From: Labilibaculum manganireducens
GTDB lineage: Bacteria; Bacteroidota; Bacteroidia; Bacteroidales; Marinifilaceae
DNA: 64,000 bases
Direction: 5' to 3'
Assembly (NCBI RefSeq): GCF_002843385.1
Contig: NZ_MVDE01000008.1
Span: forward strand, 1 to 64,000
Shown: positions 38,323 through 47,943 of the stretch, one piece after another
Position numbering within the stretch: position 1 is the first letter of the stretch
Layout of the letters: each line of letters opens with the position of its first letter
The notes under the pieces: generated by a model
Database searches by the model: none
What the model was told of the DNA's origin: nothing
What the model saw: the letters and a program-made list of their open reading frames with translations, nothing else
Program-made: the position numbers and the translations under genes

Positions 38323-38727
38323 TTATTTATTAATTAATTCGATGTGTTTGGAATTACAAGCCGGACAAGTTTCTTTGTCCATAGTTTCCGGAATATTGAA
38401 TCTTGCATTGCATTTTGAACACAAATACCAATTCTTATCCATAACCGCATTCCCAAAAACAGTTCTTATTTCCTTTGCTTCTACCAATGCTGCAGCAATT
38501 TTTCTTCGGGCACTTTCGTAGATTCTCGCAAAAGTTGGCCTCGATATGCCCATTAAACCGGCAGCTTCATCATGTTTTAACAAATCGTAATCTGCTAACT
38601 TCAATGCTTCATATTCTTCATAAAGCAAATCAATTGATTTCCGACTCTTAGAATTTACACCAAAGGGTTTATAACCCTTAAATCTTGGTGGTTCCACAAC
38701 TTTTCGCAATCTGATTTTTCTAGGCAT
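38323..38727 (-). CDS. DUF134 DNA-binding protein with zinc ribbon
   Basis: 134 residues. The N-terminus PRKIRLRKVVEPPRFKGYKP and HTH segment DEAAGLMGISRPTFARIYES match DUF134 regulators. The C-terminus CSKCNARFNIPETMDKETCP then ACNSKH adds a two-pair Cys zinc ribbon. It heads the upper operon (with NifX, DUF5320 x2) and is 26 bp from a perfect 14-bp palindrome, so self-regulation is likely. Confidence 0.92.
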   Translation of the reverse strand: MPRKIRLRKVVEPPRFKGYKPFGVNSKSRKSIDLLYEEYEALKLADYDLLKHDEAAGLMGISRPTFARIYESARRKIAAALVEAKEIRTVFGNAVMDKNWYLCSKCNARFNIPETMDKETCPACNSKHIELINK

Positions 38728-38752
38728 AGGGATTTATTTTCAACAAATATAA

Positions 38753-38766
38753 TGAGAATATTCTCA
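38753..38766 (-). promoter_or_regulatory. Perfect palindrome in front of the DUF134 gene
   Basis: TGAGAATATTCTCA, 14 bp with no mismatch, 26 bp before the start. Its half-sites GAGAAT/ATTCTC equal those of the perR operator at 19761, but with no centre base instead of one. It could be read by DUF134 itself or by the Fur/PerR family. Confidence 0.7.
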
Positions 38767-38807
38767 CTACGCAAATGTAACTGGTCTTTACTAACAAAGC
38801 TATATAG

Positions 38808-38834
38808 CAAAAAAAAGAGGCTCTGCAGCCTCTG
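38808..38834 (-). terminator. Intrinsic terminator after the SDR gene
   Basis: AGAGGCT and AGCCTCT arms (38816–38833), followed on the minus strand by eight or more Ts; 25 bp past the stop at 38859. Confidence 0.85.
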
Positions 38835-38858
38835 TTAAATCTTTATCTCTTACAAACC

Positions 38859-39623
38859 TTATGCTTCTTCTTCCTGAGAAATAAAATGGGCAAATTGTCT
38901 TTCAACAGTTATTGGCTCGGTCAAATACAATTCTCCAACCTGTTTCGACATTACATCCGGAAACACATATTCTTTCCCCTTAATTAATCCTTCTACTATT
39001 TCTCTGGCAACATTTACAGGAGAATCTTTTTCCATTTCCAGATCTCTTGTCATATCAGTATTGATAGGTCCAGGATATACTCCCATAACAAGAATATTAG
39101 TCAAAAACAATTCTCCGCGCAAGCCTTGTGTAATACTATGAACGGCAGCCTTCGAGGCAGAATATGCTCCTGCAATTGGCATACTGGCCAAGCCCAATAG
39201 CGAAGAAATATTTACAATAGCGGCAATTTCCCTCTGTTTTAAATAGTCTATTAAAGAAACAGTCAACTTTACCAAACCCCAAACATTTACTTCAAAATTT
39301 ACAGCCATACTGTCTAATGTTTCATCCGAACAGAATCCTCCGGATTCATAAACACCAGCATTATTAACTAAGATTTCAACATCCTTCGCTAATTTTGCAG
39401 CCCTAATAATTGATCGATCATCCCTTAAGTCTAAAAGTATCGGAACCAAACGATTCCCATACTCAGGTTTAAGATCATCCATAGATTTTAAATTCCTTAC
39501 TCCCGCATACACTTTTTTTGCCCCCTTTTCGAGTAGCTCAATGGTTATTGCTCTCCCAATTCCTCTGTTAGCTCCACTTACAAAAGCTACCCTATCTTTA
39601 GGGGACACTTTGATTTCATTCAT
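38859..39623 (-). CDS. Short-chain dehydrogenase/reductase
   Basis: 254 residues from the ATG at 39623, chosen because GGAGG lies 5 bases before it; a first ATG four codons upstream lacks such a site. The NAD(P) motif is SGANRGIGRAI near residue 15, NNAG follows near 90, and the catalytic YSASK is near 150 after a Ser in NISSLLG. The substrate is unknown. It stands alone between the DUF134 operon and trpB. Confidence 0.9.
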   Translation of the reverse strand: MNEIKVSPKDRVAFVSGANRGIGRAITIELLEKGAKKVYAGVRNLKSMDDLKPEYGNRLVPILLDLRDDRSIIRAAKLAKDVEILVNNAGVYESGGFCSDETLDSMAVNFEVNVWGLVKLTVSLIDYLKQREIAAIVNISSLLGLASMPIAGAYSASKAAVHSITQGLRGELFLTNILVMGVYPGPINTDMTRDLEMEKDSPVNVAREIVEGLIKGKEYVFPDVMSKQVGELYLTEPITVERQFAHFISQEEEA

Positions 39624-39781
39624 CACAACCTCCATTTTTGGTTTAACTTATTTGAATTGATTCTACTCAATTTACAAATATCCCGCTCCAATAGCAATGC
39701 AAATTATCTATCCAAACACTATTTAGATACAATAGGATCATTTTGAACATATCCCGTACGAATCAAATGGACTAATTTTTC

Positions 39782-39789
39782 TATCTTTG
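39782..39789 (+). promoter_or_regulatory. Candidate -7 promoter box for trpB
   Basis: TATCTTTG matches the Bacteroidota TAnnTTTG box exactly; no well-placed -33 TTG was found. Transcription would start near 39796, leaving a leader of about 210 nt. Confidence 0.5.
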
Positions 39790-39795
39790 TTTTTG

Positions 39796-40008
39796 TCTTT
39801 TAATTTTGGCAATTTCTTATCGGGGTGCGAGTAATCTATAATCTTTTCCAATAGCATTCCCGGCTGGAGATGAAAAGAAATTGAACGACACAAATAATAA
39901 CCGGACTCTGGAGATACATCTTTATGGATCCGGTTATTTTATTTTAAACTGCAAACCACACGCATTTCAAAATAAATAGAACTATCATCAACCAAAATAT
40001 TTACCAAT
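39796..40008 (+). promoter_or_regulatory. Candidate attenuator leader of trpB
   Basis: The leader ends in a strong hairpin (AATAACCGGA at 39896–39905, TCCGGTTATT at 39929–39938) followed by TTTATTTT, an intrinsic terminator 70 bp before the trpB start. The octamer CTGGAGAT occurs twice, at about 39873 and 39908, the second inside the hairpin loop. This order (promoter, leader, terminator, gene) suggests attenuation. No known riboswitch class was recognised. Confidence 0.5.
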
Positions 40009-41211
40009 ATGTCAACGAATTATTTCAAAGCCTATCCTGACGAAAAAGGAAATTTTGGCCAATACGGAGGAAGTTATATTCCTGAAGTTTTAGAAGAAGA
40101 GATGAAGAAAATTAATGAGGCTTACTATTCAATTAGTAAATCTCACGAATTTATCTCAGAACTAAGAAGCATCCGTAAGCACTTCCAGGGGCGTCCCACT
40201 CCTGTTTATTTCTGCAACCGCCTATCCAATAAATATGGTGGAAGAATTTATCTGAAACGCGAAGATCTAAATCATACAGGAGCGCATAAATTAAACCATT
40301 GCATGGGTGAAGCTCTTTTAGCCAAATACATGGGCAAAAAAAAGCTGATTGCTGAAACCGGTGCCGGTCAACATGGTGTTGCATTAGCCACTGCTGCCGC
40401 CTATTTTGGATTGGAATGTGAAATTCACATGGGGGAAGTCGATATTGCCAAGGAACATCCAAATGTCGTGAGAATGAAAATTCTTGGAGCAACAGTTGTA
40501 CCGGTAACTCATGGACTAAAGACATTGAAAGAAGCAGTTGATTCTGCTTTTATGGCTTACCTTCAAGATCCGGTTAATACAATTTATTGCATTGGATCAG
40601 TCGTAGGACCGCATCCATTTCCTATGATGGTTCGCGAATTTCAACGTGTAGTTGGAATTGAAGCAAGAGATCAATTTCAGGAAATGACCGGAGAACTACC
40701 GGATAATATTGTTGCTTGTGTTGGTGGAGGAAGTAATGCAATGGGAATTTTCTCGGCCTTTTTAGAAGATGATGAGTGTAAATTGCATGGCGTAGAACCT
40801 GGCGGACGTTCTCTCGATAAAGGGGAACATGCAGCAACTCTAACCTTTGGCAAACCAGGAGTAATACACGGATTCAAATGCTATCTTCTTCAGGATGAAA
40901 AAGGAGAACCCGATCCAGTATATTCTGTTGCCAGCGGATTGGATTATCCTGGTGTCGGACCTGAGCATTCTATGCTTAAAGATCTGAACAAAGCTGAATA
41001 TCATTCCATTACAGATAAAGAATGTATTGATGCTTTTTATGAATTGAGCAGAGAGGAAGGAATAATTCCTGCACTGGAAAGTGCGCATGCTGTGGCGTAT
41101 GCATTGAAACTTGCAAAAGCAAATCCGAAACAATCTATTTTGGTAAACCTAAGTGGCAGAGGTGATAAGGATATCGACTTTATTGTTGATACTTACGGAT
41201 TGCCCGAATAA
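40009..41211 (+). CDS. trpB: Tryptophan synthase beta chain, stand-alone TrpB1-type
   Basis: 400 residues. The N-terminus [16 protein letters not shown] is that of canonical TrpB1. PLP lysine is Lys94 in HTGAHKLN, then [10 protein letters not shown], and the phosphate loop GGGSNAMG. TrpB joins indole and serine to tryptophan, normally with TrpA; trpA and the other trp genes are not adjacent, so it may salvage indole or the pathway may be scattered. A leader with a hairpin precedes and a terminator follows it, so it is a single-gene transcript. Confidence 0.96.
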   Translation: MSTNYFKAYPDEKGNFGQYGGSYIPEVLEEEMKKINEAYYSISKSHEFISELRSIRKHFQGRPTPVYFCNRLSNKYGGRIYLKREDLNHTGAHKLNHCMGEALLAKYMGKKKLIAETGAGQHGVALATAAAYFGLECEIHMGEVDIAKEHPNVVRMKILGATVVPVTHGLKTLKEAVDSAFMAYLQDPVNTIYCIGSVVGPHPFPMMVREFQRVVGIEARDQFQEMTGELPDNIVACVGGGSNAMGIFSAFLEDDECKLHGVEPGGRSLDKGEHAATLTFGKPGVIHGFKCYLLQDEKGEPDPVYSVASGLDYPGVGPEHSMLKDLNKAEYHSITDKECIDAFYELSREEGIIPALESAHAVAYALKLAKANPKQSILVNLSGRGDKDIDFIVDTYGLPE

Positions 41212-41241
41212 ATTACCACAAATAAATTTGTATCATAAAAT

Positions 41242-41272
41242 CAAATGTCACTTTTCGAAGTGGCATTTTTTT
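41242..41272 (+). terminator. Intrinsic terminator after trpB
   Basis: AAATGTCACTT and AAGTGGCATTT arms with a TTCG loop and seven Ts. Confidence 0.9.
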
Positions 41273-41365
41273 ATCCCTCATAATTGCTTTTAGTAAATTA
41301 ATTAACTGAGAACATTAGAATTTAGTTTGTTCAGATTTATTTTTTTGACTTATATTTGCCTTACT

Positions 41366-41782
41366 ATGGAAAATAAATTTAAATTCGCAAAAGATTTAAC
41401 GAAAGAAATGGAATTCATTACTTCGAGAAGTAGTGGTCCGGGCGGGCAAAATGTGAACAAAGTTAATTCTAAAGTTGAACTTCGATTTTCTGTTTTCGAG
41501 TCAGAAATACTGACTAAAAAAGAAAAGGAAATCATCTTTCTAAAATTATATCATCATATCAATAATCTGGGTATACTATCGGTAACTGCGCAAACAGAAC
41601 GTTCTCAGGTTCAAAATAAAGAAATAGCAATCCAAAAGTTTTATCGATGGCTTGAAATTGCTCTAACTCCTGTAAAACCTAGAAAAAAGACCAGACCAAC
41701 AAGAGCTTCGAAAGAGAAAAGATTAGAAGAGAAACAGGCTCTTGCACAAAAAAAAGAAAGCAGAAAAAAACCTGAATTATAG
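41366..41782 (+). CDS. arfB: ArfB-like peptidyl-tRNA hydrolase (ribosome rescue)
   Basis: 138 residues from the ATG at 41366; an earlier frame adds 13 hydrophobic residues not found in the family. The catalytic GGQ is at 26–28 (SSGPGGQNVNKVNS). The C-terminal 35 residues are very basic (PRKKTRPTRASKEKR), as in ArfB/YaeJ, where this tail enters the mRNA channel of stalled ribosomes. It frees peptides from ribosomes without a stop codon. The short length excludes full RF1/RF2. Confidence 0.9.
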   Translation: MENKFKFAKDLTKEMEFITSRSSGPGGQNVNKVNSKVELRFSVFESEILTKKEKEIIFLKLYHHINNLGILSVTAQTERSQVQNKEIAIQKFYRWLEIALTPVKPRKKTRPTRASKEKRLEEKQALAQKKESRKKPEL

Positions 41783-41794
41783 AGATATTAAAAA

Positions 41795-41817
41795 AGGGTG
41801 ATCCAATGGATCACCCT
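41795..41817. terminator. Bidirectional intrinsic terminator between arfB and fumarase genes
   Basis: AGGGTGATCC and GGATCACCCT arms with a 3-base loop; T-rich on both sides (ATATATTTTT on plus, six Ts on minus). Confidence 0.85.
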
Positions 41818-41843
41818 ATATATTTTTGTTGGAGAACTTCAAT

Positions 41844-43448
41844 TTACATGTTTGCAAAGAAGTCGTTTCCTTTATCATCAACAATAATAAATGCAGGGAA
41901 ATTTTCCACGCGGATTTTACGAACTGCTTCCATTCCTAATTCTGGAAAATCGATCACCTCGATAGATTTAATGCTGTTCTTTGCCAATACTGCAGCAGGC
42001 CCGCCAATTGATCCTAAGTAGAACCCACCATTTACTTTACAGGCATCGGTTACAGATTTGTAACGGTTCCCTTTGGCTACCATCACCATAGAACCTCCAA
42101 CTTTCTGAAAAAGATCAACATAAGAATCCATACGTCCGGCAGTTGTTGGACCGAAACTTCCTGAAGGCATTCCTTTTGGTGTTTTTGCAGGACCAGCGTA
42201 ATACACAGGATGATTCTTGAAATACTCAGGCATTTCTTTTCCTTCCTCCAACATTTGTTTGATTTGCGCATGAGCAATGTCACGGGCAACAATCAAAGTT
42301 CCTGTTAAACTCAATCTTGTTTTAATTGGGTATTTGGTCAATTCTTTCAGAATATCTGCCATTGGCTGATCCAAATTGATTTCAACAGCCTCCTTCAAAT
42401 GCGGAGCTTCTTTTGGCAAATACTGAAATGGATTTCTTTCCAGTTCTTCCAAATAGATTCCATCTTCGGTAATTTTAGCTTTCACATTACGGTCAGCACT
42501 GCAGCTTACGCCTAAACCTACCGGACAAGAAGCTGCGTGACGAGGCAAACGAATTACTTTTACATCGTGAACAAAATATTTACCACCGAACTGAGCTCCA
42601 ATTTCACTCTTTTGGCAAATCTCTTCAATTTTTTTCTCCCATTCCAAATCACGGAATGCCTGACCACCTTCGTTACCTTCGGTTGGCAAATGATCGTAAT
42701 ATCCGGCAGAAGCCTTCTTCACCGTAGCCAAAGTTGCTTCGGCCGAAGTGCCGCCAATTACCAATGCCAGGTGATAAGGAGGACAAGCTGAAGTTCCTAA
42801 ATCACGAAGTTTATTTGTTATGAAAGTGGTTAAGTTCTTTTCGTTTAAAAGAGCTTTGGTTTCCTGATAAAGGAAAGTTTTGTTTCCTGATCCGCCGCCT
42901 TTGGTTACAAATAAAAATTCGTAAGTATTCCCCTTGTTTGCGTAAATATCAATTTGTGCAGGAAGGTTATTGCCTGAATTTTTTTCTTCGAACATCGAAA
43001 AAGGAACAACCTGAGAATATCTCAGATTTCTTTCCTGGTAGGTATCGTAAACTCCTTTAGAAAGGTGCTCAGCATCATCTGCTCCGGTATAAACATCTTC
43101 TCCTTTTTTTGCTACCACAATTGCTGTACCGGTATCCTGACAAGTTGGCAATTCTCCTTCAGCAGCAACTACCTGATTCAGTAACATAGTGTGAGCAACA
43201 AAACGATCATTGTCTGATGCTTCATTATCCTGAAGAATTGTCTTTAATTTATTTAAATGAGCAGGACGCAGGTAAAAAGACACATCTGAAAATGCTTCTT
43301 TCGAAAGCATTTCAAGCCCCTTTGGATCTACTTTTAAAATTTTTCTTCCATCAACTTCAACAGTTGAAACGTAATCTGTTGTCAGTAAACGATACTTGGT
43401 AGTATCCTTTGTTATTGGAAATGGTTTCTGATAATGAAAATCGGACAT
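41844..43448 (-). CDS. fumA: Fumarate hydratase class I (Fe–S type)
   Basis: 534 residues from the ATG at 43448; a longer frame starts at 43490 but the family begins with the shorter one. [10 protein letters not shown] holds a cluster cysteine, and [13 protein letters not shown] and [16 protein letters not shown] match class I fumarases of the single-chain type. It converts fumarate and malate with a 4Fe-4S cluster, so it is oxygen-sensitive. It stands alone. Tartrate-type relatives exist, but the single-chain layout favours fumarase. Confidence 0.94.
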   Translation of the reverse strand: MSDFHYQKPFPITKDTTKYRLLTTDYVSTVEVDGRKILKVDPKGLEMLSKEAFSDVSFYLRPAHLNKLKTILQDNEASDNDRFVAHTMLLNQVVAAEGELPTCQDTGTAIVVAKKGEDVYTGADDAEHLSKGVYDTYQERNLRYSQVVPFSMFEEKNSGNNLPAQIDIYANKGNTYEFLFVTKGGGSGNKTFLYQETKALLNEKNLTTFITNKLRDLGTSACPPYHLALVIGGTSAEATLATVKKASAGYYDHLPTEGNEGGQAFRDLEWEKKIEEICQKSEIGAQFGGKYFVHDVKVIRLPRHAASCPVGLGVSCSADRNVKAKITEDGIYLEELERNPFQYLPKEAPHLKEAVEINLDQPMADILKELTKYPIKTRLSLTGTLIVARDIAHAQIKQMLEEGKEMPEYFKNHPVYYAGPAKTPKGMPSGSFGPTTAGRMDSYVDLFQKVGGSMVMVAKGNRYKSVTDACKVNGGFYLGSIGGPAAVLAKNSIKSIEVIDFPELGMEAVRKIRVENFPAFIIVDDKGNDFFANM

Positions 43449-43631
43449 GATATAGTATTTTAAATTTTGTATTTGCGAGTCAAACGACAATAATCAAAAA
43501 TGCATATTTTCGCCTTAATTAAAGTCATAGACAAATATAAGATAAATTGCAGTTTGAGGATCTGGAAATTAGCTATTCTATAACATTGTCCTGCAACATA
43601 AGCTTAGTAATTTCTATTCTTTCAGATGGCA

Positions 43632-45944
43632 TCAAAATCCCAATGAATCCAAAATTTTCTCATTCAGCTGTCTGTTTTTGCCTATGTAAGGATAACAGTG
43701 AATGTGGATTGCCGGATTAAAATTCATTTCAATTATGGCATAATTGTCTTTTGCTGCCGGCTGATTCACATCCTCAATCATCATATCCAAACCTGTAATC
43801 TGAACACCAAGTGCTTTTGACGACTCTATTGCAATATCTTTGTATGACTGATGAATATCGTCCGTATAATCAATACTATCGCCACCCGTACTTATGTTTG
43901 AATTCTCCCGCAGGTAAATTACCTGATCTTTTTTAGGAACACTTTCGAAACATAACCCCTGCTCTTTTAAGAACATTTCTTCAGCCTCTTCCAACCGAAT
44001 TTTTTCAAGCGGTGTCCGATATCCTTTTCCACGCAAAGGATCCTGATTTTTAATGTCGACCAACTCGCGAATGTTTTTTTCACCATCTCCTTTTACATTG
44101 GCCGGAACTCTGTGCAAAATACCACACACCTTATCTTTTATTACAAAGAATCGGAATTCCCTACCCGAAATAAACTCTTCAATAAGGATACTTCCATCGT
44201 GTTCAAAAGCAATATCAACAGCTCTTTTGTAAACCTCTTCGTCTTTATTTTCTTTTAAAATAGTAATTCCCAAGCCAAAATTTGTCGATTTAGGTTTTAC
44301 TACAATCCCTTTTCCTTCAAACAAATCAAAATCAGAACGTGCTTGTCTGGCATCCTGATAATCCAATCCGGCAGGAACCCTAATTCCACCTTTTTCAAGA
44401 ATTTTCTTCGTTACCAGCTTATTCTCCATCATTAAAACACTTGAATAGTTATCTAATGATGTTCGGGTAGCCTGCATTACATATTCCGTTTTATCTCCCT
44501 GGCTTAAACTGATGAAATTTTCGCATCGGTCCAATATAGTAAACTCCACTCCTCTTCGTAAAGCCGCCTTCATAAGTAATTGAGAAGACAATTCCAGATC
44601 TTCGAATCCATGAAAGCGAAAACCACTCATCTCACTTTCTTCCTTGTACTGCTTAGCTTTGTTCAAATGGAAATTAATAAAGCCCTCCTCTACAATTCGC
44701 TGTTTCACTTTAAATGAAGTTCGCTGATCGGGATTTTTAATAAAATTTGAAATTTCGGCAAGAGATCCCTGATAATCAGAATCATTAATTAAATCGGCTG
44801 TTCTTGCAAAATCAGTAATGTCAGAAAATAATTCGTTCAACATCTTTTTTGCACATGTTTCCTGTCCATCAAAATTCATAAGCATTAGCTCGGAATTCAA
44901 CCCATGACATGCAACCAAATCCTGATTATTGGCAGCCACCTTTTGGTCTGCTTCATTGTACTTATCATTTTCAGCGGTGAATAAACAATACAACAGAAAT
45001 AAATGTGTGAAATACAATCTATTTTTAGATACTCCCGATTTTTCAAAGGGATCTAAATCCAGAATACGAACTTCCAGATGTGATATTTTTTTGCTCTTTT
45101 CATCGAATTTTAACCGAATAGGAAGATAAAGCTCCTCTCCTGCCAATATTTTACCTGTTTGAATCAAGTTAGACACAGACTTTTTATAATCCTCCAGACT
45201 GTTAAAATCGACATAAAATTCTTCTATATTTCTATATCCCATAGAACTGTTTCGAATGGAAATAGCATTTCCACAGCTCATGAAACTCTTTTTCCCTGTT
45301 TTTAACGATTTCATTTTAAAAGAAGGATCAGAAATCGGACTCTCCCCAAATAACCAGATCAGCATCCATCGGTACCGCATAAAATTCCGAACCATTTTTA
45401 AGTAAACAGACTCACGAAAGCTTTCCAAATCGCTGTTGCAATGATTCGCTTTTTTCAACTTGCGCTCTAACCTGTCTGATAAAGAAAAATTAAAGTGAAT
45501 CCCGGAAAGCATCTGTCTTTCTTTCCCATATCGATTGGCCAATTCCTCTCTGTATTTCTCTTTATGAATTCCTTTCTCTCCAAATTTAGCAATTGGTATC
45601 TCCTCCTCCTGAGGCAATAAAGGAGGTAAGCTTTGAGGCCAAAGTAATTCATCAGTTAAATTCTCAGAAATTACATCCTGCAAAGTCTCTAAAAAACCAT
45701 GAACTTCAGCAATACTATGCAAAGGAGGTGTTATCATCTCCACCTGACTTTCCGAAAAATCAGTTGTAATAAAAGGATTCTGAAATTTATCACCCAAAAT
45801 TCCCGGATGTGGTGTCGTTGCCATCTTACCCGTGTAATCGACTCTCACATTTTCCTTTTCAATGCCAAATTTACCGTTCTTCAAGCTCTCACGAATCCCT
45901 TCTAACCGAAGTGCTTCGTTGATATTATTAATAAGATGATCCAT
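43632..45944 (-). CDS. gshAB: Bifunctional glutamate–cysteine ligase/glutathione synthetase GshAB
   Basis: 770 residues. Residues about 1–440 are the gamma-glutamylcysteine ligase part (GKFGIEKENVRVDYTG, then SGIHFNFSLSD); about 480–770 are an ATP-grasp domain (GGIRVPAGLDY, VVKPKSTNFGLGI, FRFFVIKDKVCGILHRVPAN). The fusion makes glutathione in one protein, as in GshF of some bacteria. Its start is 3 bp after the MATE stop, so it belongs to the OhrR-like–MATE–GshAB operon. Confidence 0.95.
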   Translation of the reverse strand: MDHLINNINEALRLEGIRESLKNGKFGIEKENVRVDYTGKMATTPHPGILGDKFQNPFITTDFSESQVEMITPPLHSIAEVHGFLETLQDVISENLTDELLWPQSLPPLLPQEEEIPIAKFGEKGIHKEKYREELANRYGKERQMLSGIHFNFSLSDRLERKLKKANHCNSDLESFRESVYLKMVRNFMRYRWMLIWLFGESPISDPSFKMKSLKTGKKSFMSCGNAISIRNSSMGYRNIEEFYVDFNSLEDYKKSVSNLIQTGKILAGEELYLPIRLKFDEKSKKISHLEVRILDLDPFEKSGVSKNRLYFTHLFLLYCLFTAENDKYNEADQKVAANNQDLVACHGLNSELMLMNFDGQETCAKKMLNELFSDITDFARTADLINDSDYQGSLAEISNFIKNPDQRTSFKVKQRIVEEGFINFHLNKAKQYKEESEMSGFRFHGFEDLELSSQLLMKAALRRGVEFTILDRCENFISLSQGDKTEYVMQATRTSLDNYSSVLMMENKLVTKKILEKGGIRVPAGLDYQDARQARSDFDLFEGKGIVVKPKSTNFGLGITILKENKDEEVYKRAVDIAFEHDGSILIEEFISGREFRFFVIKDKVCGILHRVPANVKGDGEKNIRELVDIKNQDPLRGKGYRTPLEKIRLEEAEEMFLKEQGLCFESVPKKDQVIYLRENSNISTGGDSIDYTDDIHQSYKDIAIESSKALGVQITGLDMMIEDVNQPAAKDNYAIIEMNFNPAIHIHCYPYIGKNRQLNEKILDSLGF

Positions 45945-45947
45945 ATA

Positions 45948-47300
45948 TCAGAATTTACCAAATGTATTATTTTTAAAATATGTTCGTAATAAAAAGTAAA
46001 GAACAATGCCTTTTAATATACTGCTTCCGGTGATGCTCCACCAAACTCCATTTAAACTTAAGACCGTATAAAAACCAAGAAAATAAGCCCCAGGCAGTCG
46101 TAATGAAGTAAATATTACACTTACAGCAGCTGATATTTTAGTTTTTCCAAGACCATTAAAAACCCCGGCACTAATCATTTCCAAACACATAAATAACTGC
46201 GATGCTGCCAATATCATTAAATAGTCCTTCCCCATTGCTATACTTTCAGCCTCAGGCACAAAAATGGAAAATAATGTTTTGGGTAAAATCAAGAAAATCA
46301 TTGTAGTTACAGCTCCTACAGCCAGGGATAACCGCAAACCCGCTTTATGAATATTAGGAACCTCGGTAATATTTTTTGCGCCGTAACTATGCCCAACCAT
46401 AATAGTTACAGCTTGCATAATTCCTCCAACAATCATAAATGTAATCGACTCAATTTGAACACCAATTTTCTGAACAGCTATCGCATTTGGTCCCCAATCT
46501 GCAATGATTCTGGCAAGAAAAATGTATATCACCGAAAAAGAAATTCGCTGCACCGCAGCAGGCATTCCAACCTCAAATAAACTTTTTAATTTAGTTGCAT
46601 ACGGCAACAGGCCTTTGAAATAAATGGTGTCAAATTTTTGATAGACAAAATAGAAATACATCAGGCTGCATGTTCTACCAATTATTGTCGCTATTGCAGC
46701 TCCTTCAACTCCCAGATTAAATACAAAAATCAATACTGGATCAAGTACAATATTCACCAAAGTTCCAATAATACTGGCCTTAAAGGAGATTTTTGTTTTA
46801 CCATGAGCATTAAAAATACTGATGAACAAAAGGTTCACAAAACTGATAATAATCCCAAAGGAGCTTATCACCAAATATGAAACGGCCATTTCATTAACAT
46901 GAACATCTTTCATTTGAAAAAAGCCAATGAATTGTTCCGGAATGGCTAAAAATACGGAAGTAAATAGAATGGCAATACCACCAATTCCCCATAATCCAGC
47001 GGTTGAATATCTTCCTGCCGCATTCATATTTTCGGCACCCACCGAATGTGCGATTTTTATATTTGCACCTACTGTTACAATCGAAGCCATTGCCCAACCC
47101 AGCTGTAGAAAGAAACCTGCAGAACCAACTGCTGCCACAGCTCCACTTCCCAAATATCCCACCCAAATCATATCGGTAAGATTATAGGTCATATGCAAAA
47201 GAAACGAGCCGATAATCGGAAAAGCAAGCTTTAGCAGCTTTTTCCCAACTTCGGAATATTTTTGTTCTCTTCTAAGTAAACTGGTAATGAATTTTAACAT
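45948..47300 (-). CDS. MATE-family multidrug efflux transporter
   Basis: 450 residues with twelve likely membrane helices. The N-terminal LAFPIIGSFLLHMTYNLTDM and internal repeat EVGMPAAVQRISFSVIYIFL match the two-fold MATE architecture. It should export drugs by Na+ or H+ exchange. It lies 76 bp after the OhrR-like gene and 3 bp before gshAB, so export and thiol synthesis share control. Confidence 0.93.
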   Translation of the reverse strand: MLKFITSLLRREQKYSEVGKKLLKLAFPIIGSFLLHMTYNLTDMIWVGYLGSGAVAAVGSAGFFLQLGWAMASIVTVGANIKIAHSVGAENMNAAGRYSTAGLWGIGGIAILFTSVFLAIPEQFIGFFQMKDVHVNEMAVSYLVISSFGIIISFVNLLFISIFNAHGKTKISFKASIIGTLVNIVLDPVLIFVFNLGVEGAAIATIIGRTCSLMYFYFVYQKFDTIYFKGLLPYATKLKSLFEVGMPAAVQRISFSVIYIFLARIIADWGPNAIAVQKIGVQIESITFMIVGGIMQAVTIMVGHSYGAKNITEVPNIHKAGLRLSLAVGAVTTMIFLILPKTLFSIFVPEAESIAMGKDYLMILAASQLFMCLEMISAGVFNGLGKTKISAAVSVIFTSLRLPGAYFLGFYTVLSLNGVWWSITGSSILKGIVLYFLLRTYFKNNTFGKF

Positions 47301-47376
47301 CTACTAAACTTCATGTGTGAGTGCAAACGGATATGAATCAAAAACGGATGTGATTTTAGCAAGAAAAACACATGCT

Positions 47377-47826
47377 CTATTTAAGCATTTGATGAATTAA
47401 TATTTCCAATTCATTTTTTAAACACATGGCTTTCCCAGCACTGCAGTTAAGCGATTTTGCCATTTCCAAGGGTATATTTTTAGCTTCTTCTTTTAGATTC
47501 TTTCCTTTTTCTGAAAGATAAATGCGAACCTTTCTTTCATCTTGGCAACACTTTGTTCTTTTAATAAAAGATAGCTGTTCCATTCGTTTCAAAAGCGGCG
47601 TTAACGTATTTGTATTCAAATACAATTTGCATCCAATTTCGTTAACACCAATCCCGTCTTTCTCCCATAGAACCAAAAACACCAAATACTGAGGATAGGT
47701 AATTCCGAGCTGATCAAGATAAGGCTGATATTGTCTTGTCATGAGTCGAGAGGCTGCATATATCGTAAAGCACAATTGATTCTCAAGTTTGAGAGGATTG
47801 AACTCTTTGTTAGCTAAATTGTCCAT
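47377..47826 (-). CDS. ohrR: OhrR-type MarR-family regulator
   Basis: 149 residues. Cys19 in LENQLCFTIYAASR is in the position of the peroxide-sensing Cys15 of Bacillus OhrR, and the following LMTRQYQPYLDQLGITYPQY matches OhrR closely, including the Tyr pair. The winged helix is GVNEIGCKLYLNTNTLTPLL. It heads an operon with MATE and gshAB, so organic peroxides or disulfide stress probably induce them. No ohr gene is adjacent. Further Cys residues (CCQDE, NCSAGKAMC) are an extra feature. Confidence 0.9.
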   Translation of the reverse strand: MDNLANKEFNPLKLENQLCFTIYAASRLMTRQYQPYLDQLGITYPQYLVFLVLWEKDGIGVNEIGCKLYLNTNTLTPLLKRMEQLSFIKRTKCCQDERKVRIYLSEKGKNLKEEAKNIPLEMAKSLNCSAGKAMCLKNELEILIHQMLK

Positions 47827-47891
47827 ATTTATTATTTATATCGCTTGCGATGCAAATTAACGAAATTGTCTGTTAAGATCAAAAAATATAA

Positions 47892-47915
47892 CCTTGTATA
47901 TCCGGACATACAAGG
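47892..47915 (-). terminator. Intrinsic terminator after the DoxX gene
   Basis: CCTTGTAT and ATACAAGG arms followed on the minus strand by TTATATTTTTT; it lies between doxX and the OhrR-like gene. Confidence 0.75.
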
Positions 47916-47943
47916 CTATTATTACTTAATTCAACGAATTCGC

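Noticed and set aside
39796-39900. TPP riboswitch (CGGGGTGC at 39819)
   Set aside because: Only the first few bases match; the CUGAGA and ACCUGAUCUGG boxes are absent, and trpB is not a thiamine gene.
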